A stretch of DNA of 64,000 nucleotides from CAVTUU01 sp045804965 (GTDB lineage Bacteria > Chloroflexota > Chloroflexia > Thermomicrobiales > UBA6265), in assembly GCA_045804965.1 (NCBI GenBank), contig JBJMMD010000037.1, positions 17,955-81,954 of the forward strand. Direction: 5' to 3'. The notes under the pieces were generated by a model. It made no database searches, had not been told where the DNA came from, and saw nothing but the letters and a program-made list of their open reading frames with translations. The first letter of the stretch is position 1, and each line of letters starts with the position of its first letter. Of this stretch, positions 35,354 through 43,773 are shown piece by piece. The translations under genes were made by a program, and so were the position numbers.

Positions 35354-35378
35354 TTGGGGCGCAAGCCTTGCGCCCCTA
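35354..35378. repeat. GC-rich palindromic intergenic element / terminator
   Basis: GGGGCGCAAG and CTTGCGCCCC (35356-35365 and 35367-35376) form a near-perfect palindrome followed by TACATT. It resembles a mobile-looking intergenic palindrome common in many genomes. Here it could end transcription of the permease operon. Confidence 0.55.
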
Positions 35379-35427
35379 CATTCACCTCGTCCTGCGGGCT
35401 ATGACAATCAGGTTTGGGTGTCGTTGC

Positions 35428-35820
35428 CTACGAATTTTCGTCGAGCTCGTGTGAGTCAGGGGCGCAGTCCTCAGGGGGAAGCCAGAGGTTACCGAAGCTG
35501 CGCATGCTCTCGATGACTGGGAGCAGCGCGAAGCCCTTCTCGGTGAGCGAGTATTCGACCCGCGGTGGCACTTCGGCGAAGCAATGACGATGAATAACGG
35601 CCGATTCCTCAAGCCGCTTGAGCCGCTCTGAGAGCGTTTTCGGGCTAATGCCGACGAGCGACCGTTCGAGCTCGCTGAAACGACGCTGGCCGTCCGCCAA
35701 GTCTCGAACGATAAGTGGCGTCCATTTGTTGCCAATAATTTGCGCCGTGCGCGCGACTGGACAACCGAGCGTCGCGGTCGTTTCGAATGCAGGTGGATCA
35801 GACAGTATTGGGGTGCCCAT
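35428..35820 (-). CDS. HxlR-family transcriptional regulator
   Basis: This 130-residue winged-helix protein has the HxlR core GCPVARTAQIIGNKWTPLIV, then RDLADGQRRFSELERSL, GISPKTLSERLKRLEESAVI and VEYSLTEKGFALLPVIE. The conserved N-terminal Cys of this family, often redox-sensing, is present in GCPV. AAGG precedes the ATG at 35820. The next 275 nt carry a CTCATGTGAG palindrome (35834-35843) that may be an operator. It is divergent from the MBL hydrolase gene. Confidence 0.9.
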   Translation of the reverse strand: MGTPILSDPPAFETTATLGCPVARTAQIIGNKWTPLIVRDLADGQRRFSELERSLVGISPKTLSERLKRLEESAVIHRHCFAEVPPRVEYSLTEKGFALLPVIESMRSFGNLWLPPEDCAPDSHELDENS

Positions 35821-35910
35821 GGCAATGCCTTAACTCATGTGAGCCATGATGTGCTGAGCCAGCTAACGGTACTGTCAAAAGGATAGCACTGGCAAAGGGT
35901 TGTTTAAAGG

Positions 35911-36018
35911 ATGGACCTGTTCTCGGAATTCTCGGCGAAGGCGGCAGAGGCCGTGTATGAATACATTGAACGAATGTTTTCGCCGCGCGTGGACGTGAAG
36001 CATCTCTTCAGACAATAA
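35911..36018 (+). CDS. Possible small protein of 35 aa
   Basis: An ATG-started frame of 36 codons reads like a small amphipathic protein (MDLFSEFSAKAAEAVYEYIE, then RMFSPRVDVKHLFRQ). It lies in the otherwise empty gap between HxlR and the MBL gene. AAAGG touches the ATG directly, which is too close for a good ribosome site. I cannot name a family, and it could be chance. Confidence 0.25.
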   Translation: MDLFSEFSAKAAEAVYEYIERMFSPRVDVKHLFRQ

Positions 36019-36096
36019 TCTCGCCGCCAGATTCTTTGCCTGGGCACATCGTGTGCGTGCGAAGGACGGCATCAGCGGTACGTGTGGAGTGCTTAC

Positions 36097-36903
36097 GTGA
36101 CGATCTCGCAGGATCTCATTCAAGGTTGGTTTGATGTCGAGGAAGTTGAGCCTGGAATCTTTCGTATTGACGAGCCCCTGCATTTCGAATGGGTGAAATC
36201 CTATCTCATTGTCGGCCGCGAGCGCGCGGCGCTCATCGACACGGGCACTGGTGTCGGCGACATTCGCGCCGTCGTCGAAGATTGTACGTCGTTGCCGGTC
36301 AGGCTCATCAACAGCCACGGCCACTGGGATCACATCGGCGGCAACATCAGGTTCGATGACATTGCGATACACGACTCCGAGGCGCGGAAACTTGAACAAG
36401 GCGTATCGCGTGAACGAATGCGTGGGAACTTTGCTCCCAGGTTCCTGACTGGTCCGCTACCTGACGGCGTCGATCCTGACGACTTGGCAATCCCTCCTTC
36501 GACGGCGACGACGCTTTTGCACGGCGGCGAGACAATCGATCTCGGCGGAGTGACGCTCAGAGTGATCCATGTCCCCGGCCATTCCCCGGGAAGCATTGTC
36601 TTCTTCGACCGCGCGCGAGGAATCCTATTCTCGACCGATGTGGCGTATGCGGCGCCGCTCTACTGCTATTCCGCTGAGTCAAACTTCGAGGATTACCGGA
36701 AATCGATGCGTCTCCTAGCCACGCTTGCGCCCGACGTGCGGGCTGTCTACGGCTCTCATAACGAAACGCCGTTCGGGCCGGAATTGTTGATTTCGATAGC
36801 CAAGGCGTTTGAAGACGTGGCGGCGGGTGAAGTCGAACCAGTTGTTGAAGAGCGCTACCGAAGGTACGAGTTTGATGGATTCTCCCTCCTACTATCGCTC
36901 TAA
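36097..36903 (+). CDS. MBL-fold metallo-hydrolase
   Basis: From the GTG at 36097 this 268-residue protein has the metallo-beta-lactamase motif HGHWDH (residues 74-79) in NSHGHWDHIGG, a later HVPGHSPGSI, FSTDVAY and GSHNETPFG, so all metal ligands are likely present. Such enzymes are thioesterases, lactonases or glyoxalase-II-like hydrolases. GGAG 7 nt upstream supports this start over the in-frame GTG at 36082. Its 3' end overlaps the holin-like gene by 29 nt, and the next two genes follow tightly, suggesting one operon. Confidence 0.87.
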   Translation: MTISQDLIQGWFDVEEVEPGIFRIDEPLHFEWVKSYLIVGRERAALIDTGTGVGDIRAVVEDCTSLPVRLINSHGHWDHIGGNIRFDDIAIHDSEARKLEQGVSRERMRGNFAPRFLTGPLPDGVDPDDLAIPPSTATTLLHGGETIDLGGVTLRVIHVPGHSPGSIVFFDRARGILFSTDVAYAAPLYCYSAESNFEDYRKSMRLLATLAPDVRAVYGSHNETPFGPELLISIAKAFEDVAAGEVEPVVEERYRRYEFDGFSLLLSL

Positions 36904-37264
36904 AGGCGGCATTTTGTTCGGCCGTTGGATCGCCTATGTGATCGGCAGTCTGGTCGCCATCCTTGCTTTGGGGACCATTCTTGGCGATGAATATGTCTCA
37001 TACACGAGCGAGGGCTCGGTGATCGCGTTCGCACTCGTCTTGGGATCGTTGCTCACCGTCGTGAAGCCGGTGGCAGAATTGGTGAGTCTGCCGCTGACAT
37101 GCCTCACCTTCGGTTTGTTTGCGGTCGTGATCAACGCGGCCCTCTTTGGCATCGCGGCCGCGCTCATTCCCGGTGTCGACTTGTCTGTGCTCGGAGCAGT
37201 CGTCGGTTCGATACTGGCAAGTATTGCGAGCGGCGTGATCTTCTCCGTTGTCGACGAAAAATAG
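36875..37264 (+). CDS. Phage-holin-4-like small membrane protein
   Basis: The 129-residue protein has about four hydrophobic helices, the characteristic VLGSLLTVVKPVAELVSLPLTCLTFGLF stretch (positions ~56-83) and a C-terminal GAVVGSILASIASGVIFSVV. This is the PF04020-type family (YvlD-like), common in bacterial chromosomes and not phage-specific. Its role is unclear. The start within the MBL gene is supported by GAAGG upstream and by the family N-terminus. Confidence 0.85.
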   Translation: MDSPSYYRSKGGILFGRWIAYVIGSLVAILALGTILGDEYVSYTSEGSVIAFALVLGSLLTVVKPVAELVSLPLTCLTFGLFAVVINAALFGIAAALIPGVDLSVLGAVVGSILASIASGVIFSVVDEK

Positions 37265-37285
37265 CCGAGAACTGCGAGGGTCATT

Positions 37286-38191
37286 GTGACTTCAACAACG
37301 ATTCCACGTGGCGTGTTCGCTCCGGTGGCGACGACATTTGCTGAGAACGGCGAGCTCGATTTGGACGCGTTTCGTTCCAATATGGAGTTCTACGCGAGAT
37401 CGCCGCTCGACGGCGTCGTCTTCTTGGGTTCGAACGGCGAGTTCGCGCTCCTAGATCGGAGCGAAAAACTCCGCCTGATCGAAGCGGGACTGAGCGCCAA
37501 CAACGGCAGGAAGGTCGTTCTCGCGGGCACTGGCGTGGAATCGACGCGAGGCACAATCGAATTGACAAGGGAAGCGGCCGCCCTCGGACTTGACTACGCA
37601 CTGATTGTGACGCCGTATTATTACAAGCCCGCGTACGACCAGAAGGCCGTGCTCGCGCACTATCGAGCAGTGGCCGATGCATCTCCAGTCCCGATTTTGA
37701 TCTACATCATGACCGCGTATACCGGGGTCGACTTGCCGAGCGCGGTCATCGCCGAGCTTTCTCGGCACCCGAATATCGCGGGCGTTAAGGATTCGGGCGG
37801 AAACGCGCCAAAAGTGGCGGAAATGATCGCGCAGGCGGCGCCGGATTTCGCGGTGCTAGCCGGTTCGGCGAGTTTTCTGTACCCAGCGCTTTGCCTCGGC
37901 GCCACCGGCGGCATTGTCGCCCTCGGGAATGTTGCTCCCGAGTTGTGCAAAGAGATCTCCTGTAAGTTCGAGGCGGGCGATCACGAAACGGCAAGGCAAT
38001 CACAGATGCGCGCTCTTGCACCGAACGCGGCCGTGACCTCTCGATTTGGTATTCCAGGTTTGAAGGTTGCGCTTGATTACGTCGGGCTGAAGGGGGGCAG
38101 GCCGCGGCCACCGCTGCAACCGCTCGGCGCAGAGGACGCGCGAAAAGTAAAATCGATCCTCGACGAGGCGGGCATTGGCCGCGTCGGATGA
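37286..38191 (+). CDS. DapA/N-acetylneuraminate lyase-family aldolase
   Basis: The 301-residue TIM-barrel protein has GVVFLGSNGEFALL, the Schiff-base lysine K168 in AGVKDSGG, and Y140 in ILIYIMTAYTGVDL, where DapA normally has YNVPxRTG. The tyrosine is kept but the following Asn-x-Pro and the carboxylate-binding Arg are replaced, so it is probably not a true dihydrodipicolinate synthase. Relatives act on 2-keto-3-deoxy sugars or 4-hydroxy-2-oxoglutarate. The GTG at 37286 starts 21 nt after the holin-like gene. It overlaps the phosphoesterase gene by 17 nt. Confidence 0.88.
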   Translation: MTSTTIPRGVFAPVATTFAENGELDLDAFRSNMEFYARSPLDGVVFLGSNGEFALLDRSEKLRLIEAGLSANNGRKVVLAGTGVESTRGTIELTREAAALGLDYALIVTPYYYKPAYDQKAVLAHYRAVADASPVPILIYIMTAYTGVDLPSAVIAELSRHPNIAGVKDSGGNAPKVAEMIAQAAPDFAVLAGSASFLYPALCLGATGGIVALGNVAPELCKEISCKFEAGDHETARQSQMRALAPNAAVTSRFGIPGLKVALDYVGLKGGRPRPPLQPLGAEDARKVKSILDEAGIGRVG

Positions 38192-38753
38192 ACGGTTCGC
38201 TGTCACCGAACAACGCGCCTATCCCACGCCACTAACGATCGGCGTTATCGCCGACACGCATGTCTATTCGCACGGAGCCCGGCGGTTACCCGACGAGATC
38301 TTCGACCTATTTCGGCGATTCTCGATTGGGCTGATGCTTCACGCCGGCGATGTCAACATCGCCCGCGTCATCGATCAGCTGAGAGCCCTCGCCCCAGTCA
38401 TCGCGGTCAAAGGCAACAACGATGACCAGGTGCTTGCACAAGCCCTGCCACTGTCGGTGAGATTCGACGTCGGTAAGCACCGGTTCGTCCTCCTTCATGG
38501 TCATCTCGGACAAACCGCGCGATCAGAGGCCGCAAAGTTGGCAGGGAGTGCCGACTGCGTCGTGTACGGGCACAGTCATATCCCCAAAATCGAGCAGGTC
38601 GGCGGCACAATCCTCTTCAATCCTGGCTCCGCGACCGACCGGAGATGGCAGGAGCATTTTGGCGTTGGATTGATCCACGTTTCCGAGGAAGCGATCAAGC
38701 CAGAACTGGTGCTCTATACCGATCCGCGTCACTTGGAGAACGTAAAACCCTAG
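38175..38753 (+). CDS. YfcE/MJ0936-type metallophosphoesterase
   Basis: This 192-residue calcineurin-like protein has the full metal set: ADTHV (D27, H29), HAGDVN (D59), VKGNNDD, LLHGH and YGHSHIP, followed by FNPGSATDRRW. Small YfcE proteins cleave phosphodiesters in vitro; physiological substrates are mostly unknown. The only workable start is TTG at 38175, inside the DapA-like gene. It converges on the AI-2E-family gene with an 8-nt gap. Confidence 0.88.
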   Translation: MAASDERFAVTEQRAYPTPLTIGVIADTHVYSHGARRLPDEIFDLFRRFSIGLMLHAGDVNIARVIDQLRALAPVIAVKGNNDDQVLAQALPLSVRFDVGKHRFVLLHGHLGQTARSEAAKLAGSADCVVYGHSHIPKIEQVGGTILFNPGSATDRRWQEHFGVGLIHVSEEAIKPELVLYTDPRHLENVKP

Positions 38754-38761
38754 GCGGAAGG

Positions 38762-40072
38762 TTAGCGGGCGAACGGTTCCATCGCCATCGGCATTGAGGC
38801 CGTGATTGCGGACGTGGGGATGCCGACCGCGGTCATCAGCGAACCGGCAATGGCATCGGGCGTGACCGCCGACAGAGCAATCGAATGGTCCAGTGCTTGA
38901 TTGGCGACATCGCGGACAAGGTCGAGATGTCTCCATTCCAACGCGCCGGGCTCGATGAGAAGGACCACTCTGCCATTGACCATGTGTTCAAAAAGGGACG
39001 CAGCTCGCTCTAGGTCGTCTTCGCCGGCGATGGTTTCGATGTGGCGAACCTCACGAGCCATCAATTTCGCGTAGAAGAATGTCGCCAGGATCTTCAAGAC
39101 CGCTGCCATGGGCACGGCCAGAATCAGGCCCACCACCCCGCCCAGTGCCGTGCCGACGACCAATACAAAAATCACGAATAGCGGATGCAAGTGAACGATC
39201 CGCCCAATGACCACCGGGATGACGAATGTATCTTCGAGTTGGCGCATCCCGAAGTAGACGAGGGCGATAACAATCGCCAATGTCCCGTGGCTCCAGCCAA
39301 ACGGTGTCGAGTCCTGGAAGAGCGATAGGGTGACGGCGATCCCGCCTGCCGTCCACGGCCCGATCAACGGAATCAATTCGAGGAAGCCGGTCGCGATCGC
39401 CACGAGCAATGCGTATTCCAGATTCAGAATCGACAACACCACGAACGAAGTGATCGACATAATGAACACGAGCAAGACCTGGCCGCGAATGTACTTGCCA
39501 AGTGTGGTGTTGATGTCAACCAAAAGCCGAACGAACTCTCTGTGATAGCGCCGGTTGAGCGCCGAACGGATGGACATCACGAAGCGATCACCGTAGACGA
39601 TGAAATAGAACGAGGCGACGAGATAGACCAGGAGCTCGATCGCAACTGAGAAGGTGCCGAGCAAGAAAGGAACGGCTGCCGTGCTGACCATGTCGGCGGC
39701 GTTGGCCGCGATCTCGTTGATGCGGGTTTCGAGGAAGTTCGACTCGAGACCTAGCTGTTGCATACGCTCGCCCTGGTTGTCGTCGAGCCACGTCTGGAAT
39801 TCAACCACCGCTTCGGGCGATTGGTCTTGGAACTTCTTGACTTGATCGACCAACGGCGGAACGAGATTGATGGCGAGGATCGTGATCACCAAGCCCATCA
39901 TGACGTAGAGCCACGTGGTGATGAGATGCTTCGGCAAGCGAGTCTTACGATGAATGAAGCTGACGAAAGGGTGGAAGATGTAGGCGGTGATGATCGCCCA
40001 AGCGAAGGGCTTGATGGCATGCGCGGCTTCGAGCAGGACAAACAGGCCGGCGATAACGCCGACCCACATCAC
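38762..40072 (-). CDS. AI-2E-family permease
   Basis: The 436-residue protein has about eight hydrophobic helices and the family landmarks: an acidic soluble loop (VPPLVDQVKKFQDQSPEAV), FIVYGDRFVMSIRSALNRRY, GATGFLELIPLIGPW-like motif (IATGFLELIPLIGPWTAGG) and QLEDTFVIPVVIGRIVHLHP. Members export autoinducer-2-like or other small solutes. Roughly 110 residues after the last helix look soluble, longer than usual, and include a short repeat-like hydrophobic end. A GTG one codon earlier (40075) is also possible; a stop precedes it. Confidence 0.9.
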   Translation of the reverse strand: MMWVGVIAGLFVLLEAAHAIKPFAWAIITAYIFHPFVSFIHRKTRLPKHLITTWLYVMMGLVITILAINLVPPLVDQVKKFQDQSPEAVVEFQTWLDDNQGERMQQLGLESNFLETRINEIAANAADMVSTAAVPFLLGTFSVAIELLVYLVASFYFIVYGDRFVMSIRSALNRRYHREFVRLLVDINTTLGKYIRGQVLLVFIMSITSFVVLSILNLEYALLVAIATGFLELIPLIGPWTAGGIAVTLSLFQDSTPFGWSHGTLAIVIALVYFGMRQLEDTFVIPVVIGRIVHLHPLFVIFVLVVGTALGGVVGLILAVPMAAVLKILATFFYAKLMAREVRHIETIAGEDDLERAASLFEHMVNGRVVLLIEPGALEWRHLDLVRDVANQALDHSIALSAVTPDAIAGSLMTAVGIPTSAITASMPMAMEPFAR

Positions 40073-40348
40073 AACCGTCCGCGCGTGGCGAGAGGCTTAC
40101 ATCCATCGTTGCAATGCGCCACACCCGGAAATCAGGTCGCGCCGAACCTCCGTTCCAACCCCTAGTAATTTTGCAGTTGCTCGATTTTAGCATGGGCGGA
40201 TCGTGGAAAAACCGGTATTGTCCCAAGCCCGTATGACATCAGTCATCAAAACTCAAGGTTTTCGGTTCGACATGGTCCTATACTCGCTACCGGCCTATAA
40301 ACATCCATCAAAAGCAACAACAATCGGCGCTACCGCTAGAGGAAAGTT

Positions 40349-41452
40349 GTGAAGAGCACATTTCGATTCCCTGGACCGACGCCGTTGCCGCCCGCCGTTT
40401 TGGCGGCGATGCAGCGAGAAATGATTCCACATCGAGGTCCGGCGCTGAAAGCGATGTTTCGCTCGATTGTCGAGCGCACAAAGGTCGTGCATCAAACAGA
40501 CGGCGATGTGATCGTGTTGCCCGGCTCTGGTTCTGCTGGTTGGGAAATCGCGGTCACGAACTTGTTCTCGCCTGGAGACCAAGTGATCTGCTTGAATGGC
40601 GGCGATTTCGCCGGTCGATTTGGACGGGTCGCGCAGGCATTTGGTTTGAGCGTGCACACCATTGAAGTGGCGTGGGGTGCGGCGGTGACTCCGGAGCAAC
40701 TGACGCCGGCGCTCGAACGACACCCCGAAACGAAGGCCGTTCTCTTCACCCACAACGAAACCTCGACGGGTGTAACGAATCCGCTCCCCGAGATCGCCGC
40801 CGTCGCCCGCGCGCACGGGGCACTGGTTGTGGTCGATGGCGTCAGTTCGGTTGCGGGTCTGCCGCTTCATATGGACGAGTGGGGCGTCGACTTCATATTT
40901 TCGGGGTCCCAAAAGGCGCTGATGTGTCCGCCGGGGTTGGTGATCGCCGCGATAGGACCCCGCGCATGGGACGCATATCAGCAATCGACTTTTCCACGAT
41001 TCTTCTGGGATTTGGGCTCGGCGCGGAAATCGGCAGCGGAGGGCATGACGCCCACCACCCCGCCTTTGACCATGCTCTATGCGCTTGACGCCGCGCTCGA
41101 CATGATCGTGGGCGAGGGAATCGATCGTGTCTATGCCCGCCATCGCGAACTTGGTGACTTGACACGTGCAGGATTGCAATCGCTTGGGCTACAATTATTT
41201 GCAGACTTGCCTTATGCATCGAATACCGTGACTTCATTCCTGCCGCCGCCATTGTCGACGGCGCAGGACGTTATCCGCGAAATGCGAGATCGTCACGGAA
41301 TCGACGTTCAAGGAGGTCAAGGGGCCTACGCGGACGCGATGATTCGCGTTGGGCATATGGGATGGGTTGATCGAGAAGATATCGAGATCACCGTTGAAGC
41401 CCTTGGAAGCGTGGTGGAAACACTGCGAACGGCGGCAGAAGCGAGCGCATAG
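40349..41452 (+). CDS. Class V aminotransferase (alanine/serine-glyoxylate type)
   Basis: The 367-residue PLP enzyme starts FRFPGPTPLPPAVLAAM and has VVVDGVSSVAGLPLHMDEW and the Schiff-base lysine K189 in FSGSQKALMCPPG, typical of alanine-glyoxylate and serine-glyoxylate aminotransferases. It would transfer an amino group onto glyoxylate to make glycine. Donor preference is not certain. The GTG at 40349 is preceded by GAGGAAAG. It is a single gene. Confidence 0.88.
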   Translation: MKSTFRFPGPTPLPPAVLAAMQREMIPHRGPALKAMFRSIVERTKVVHQTDGDVIVLPGSGSAGWEIAVTNLFSPGDQVICLNGGDFAGRFGRVAQAFGLSVHTIEVAWGAAVTPEQLTPALERHPETKAVLFTHNETSTGVTNPLPEIAAVARAHGALVVVDGVSSVAGLPLHMDEWGVDFIFSGSQKALMCPPGLVIAAIGPRAWDAYQQSTFPRFFWDLGSARKSAAEGMTPTTPPLTMLYALDAALDMIVGEGIDRVYARHRELGDLTRAGLQSLGLQLFADLPYASNTVTSFLPPPLSTAQDVIREMRDRHGIDVQGGQGAYADAMIRVGHMGWVDREDIEITVEALGSVVETLRTAAEASA

Positions 41453-41601
41453 TTCTCTCGTGCAAAAAGCAAAGAGTTCTGTTGCGTTCATTACCCTGCA
41501 CCGCTATACTCGTCGTCACGGCTCTTCACGGCGGAGAGGGTATTTTTTGCCCATTGAATCTGGAAGAGTACCGGTACGTCCGTTGGTTTTAGGGATGGTG
41601 T

Positions 41602-43524
41602 ATGGAAGGTACGGTTTTTAGCGAGCAGGGGGACGCTGCCCGTGAGGGCGAGATCGAAGCGGTGACGCAGAACCAAGATGCTCCCGCGGAAATCGAAAGT
41701 GCCTCGCTCAACGAAGGCGCCTCACTCGAAAACGGCGACGCGCCGACAGGCGAGACGGTTGTCGAAGGGGACGGCGTCACGTCCGAACGCGATGCTTCAT
41801 TGAGCAACGGCGGAATGCCACCGGTCGACGAAGTGACGGCCGAAAGCGCAAGCGCCGTCGATGAAGAACCCGCTCTCGAAAACGCAAGTGCTCCTGTAGA
41901 CGAGCCCACCGCGGAAATCGATGGCGCTTCGCTCATGGAGCAATATCTCAACGATCCCAGCCACGACTACAAGACTCTGAAATATGGGGACGTTGTCGAT
42001 GGCACGATCATGCGCATCGATCGGGACGAACTCCTGATCGACATTGGCTCCAAATCCGAAGGGATCGTGCCTTCGCGCGAATTCTCCAGTCTTTCCTCCG
42101 AGGAAAAGAGCGCACTCGGGGTGGGCGACAACGTGCTCGTGTTCGTTGTCCAACCGGAAAACCAAGAAGGGCACGCGGTCGTCAGCATCGATCGCGCTCG
42201 ACAGGAAAAGAGCTGGCGTAAACTGCAAGAAATCTACGAAGCGAATGAGGTCATCGAGGCCGAGGTCACCAATTACAACAAGGGTGGTCTTTTGGTCAAT
42301 CTCGATGGCGTACGCGGGTTCGTCCCCGCATCGCAAGTTTCGGAGATTCGTGGTGGCGACGAAGCGAGCAAGCAAGCCGATATGGCGCGCTTGATCGGAA
42401 GCTCGCTGCCGCTCAAAGTCATTGAAATCAACCGCCATCGCAATCGGCTGATTCTTTCCGAACGCCAGGCGATACAAGAGCGCCGCGACGTGATGAAGGA
42501 GCGGCTGATCGAGGAGCTCAAGGAAGGCGAAATACGCCGCGGACGGGTTTCCTCGATTTGCGATTTCGGCGCGTTTGTCGATATTGGGGGTGCGGACGGG
42601 CTCGTACACCTTTCCGAACTGTCATGGAGTCGCGTGCGGCATCCAGGCGAAGTGCTCAAGGTCGGTCAAGAGGTCGACGTCTACGTCCTGGGCATCAATC
42701 CCCAGGAAAAGAAGATCGCCCTTTCGATCAAGCGCACGCAGGCTGAGCCTTGGAGCCGGGTGGCGGCGAAGTACGAAGTTGGGCAGCTGGTCCGTGGGGT
42801 CGTCACACAGCTCGCCAATTTCGGTGCGTTCGCCCGGATTGAGGATGGGATCGAAGGACTCATCCACGTTTCGGAGCTGGCCGACGAGCGGATTACGCAT
42901 CCGAAGCAGGTCGTCCGCGAAGGTCAGGAGCTGTTGCTCCGGATCATCCGGATCGATCCTGAGCGCCGTCGTATGGGTCTGAGCCTGCGGCGAGCGCTTG
43001 ACACGCCGGACACGGAACTTATTGCCGTCTTTGGCGAAGATGTGCTGGAAGAACGCGATCGCATCGTGCAACAAATCCGCGAGGCGCTCGAAGCTGAAGG
43101 CATCGACATGAGCGCCCCAATCGAAGCGCCCGGGGCGGAAACAGCTGAGACGAACGAGCTAACCGAAGCGACTGAAGTGGCTGCCGAAGCTGAAGGCGCG
43201 GTCGCAACGGAAGAGGCGCCGGCCGCAGAACCGGCTGAGGCCGAGTCTTCGGAGGAGCAGACGGCGGAAGCGCCAACAACTGAGGCTTCACAGGCCGAAG
43301 AAGCGGGCGACGAACCAAAGTCAGCGCCGAAAACCACGACGCGGAAGCGCAGCGCCGCGAAGGCGGCTGAAATCCCAGAAGATCTTGACGGCGAACCGTT
43401 GTCGGCAATGGCAATGGCGTTCGCGATGGCCGCGCCCGATCTCGTCGTCGGCGATGAAGCAGAGGCTGGGTCTGAGCCAGCGGATACGCCGGCGAAAAAT
43501 GGTGGCGAGGAGCGTGGAGCCTAA
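41602..43524 (+). CDS. rpsA: Ribosomal protein S1-like, four S1 domains, acidic extensions
   Basis: Four S1 (OB-fold) domains lie at about residues 126-200, 214-285, 310-382 and 396-466, each with the G-x-V...F-G-A-F/LLVN...L/V-P-x-S pattern, for example CDFGAFVDIGGADGLVHLSE and NFGAFARIEDGIEGLIHVSE. S1 binds mRNA at the 30S subunit. The N-terminal ~125 residues and C-terminal ~160 residues are highly acidic, Ala/Glu-rich low complexity, with a basic patch (KTTTRKRSAAKA) near the end. E. coli S1 has six domains, so this is a four-domain version like that of Gram-positives. The ATG at 41602 has a purine-rich region upstream. Confidence 0.92.
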   Translation: MEGTVFSEQGDAAREGEIEAVTQNQDAPAEIESASLNEGASLENGDAPTGETVVEGDGVTSERDASLSNGGMPPVDEVTAESASAVDEEPALENASAPVDEPTAEIDGASLMEQYLNDPSHDYKTLKYGDVVDGTIMRIDRDELLIDIGSKSEGIVPSREFSSLSSEEKSALGVGDNVLVFVVQPENQEGHAVVSIDRARQEKSWRKLQEIYEANEVIEAEVTNYNKGGLLVNLDGVRGFVPASQVSEIRGGDEASKQADMARLIGSSLPLKVIEINRHRNRLILSERQAIQERRDVMKERLIEELKEGEIRRGRVSSICDFGAFVDIGGADGLVHLSELSWSRVRHPGEVLKVGQEVDVYVLGINPQEKKIALSIKRTQAEPWSRVAAKYEVGQLVRGVVTQLANFGAFARIEDGIEGLIHVSELADERITHPKQVVREGQELLLRIIRIDPERRRMGLSLRRALDTPDTELIAVFGEDVLEERDRIVQQIREALEAEGIDMSAPIEAPGAETAETNELTEATEVAAEAEGAVATEEAPAAEPAEAESSEEQTAEAPTTEASQAEEAGDEPKSAPKTTTRKRSAAKAAEIPEDLDGEPLSAMAMAFAMAAPDLVVGDEAEAGSEPADTPAKNGGEERGA

Positions 43525-43542
43525 GCCGCAGGCGGGCCACTT

Positions 43543-43627
43543 TGGCCAGCAATCGCCTGGCCAGGTTCTTGCACATAGGGGTTCGGACGAAATGACAGCG
43601 GCAGGAGCATTTCGCTCCTGCCGCTGT
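43543..43627 (+). terminator. Tandem hairpins after rpsA
   Basis: A 7-bp stem (TGGCCAG/CTGGCCA, 43543-43563) is followed by a perfect 14-bp stem (43595-43608 / 43614-43627, loop ATTTC). No long T-run follows the second, so they may act as a terminator, a processing site or mRNA stabiliser before clpC. Confidence 0.6.
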
Positions 43628-43773
43628 TGCCATCACGACGAATCGCGGAAGGAATACTATGGTGAGAGAAAAGACCGTACGTCCAGGGGACTATCCGAAT
43701 TCGTAGATTTGAAGTAGAAACGTATCGAGAGGGATCGCCGGGTGGTGGTCCCAGGGCACTGGGAGAGCCAAGG

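Noticed and set aside
43700..43773. CtsR operator before clpC
   Set aside because: No GGTCAAA tandem repeat is present.
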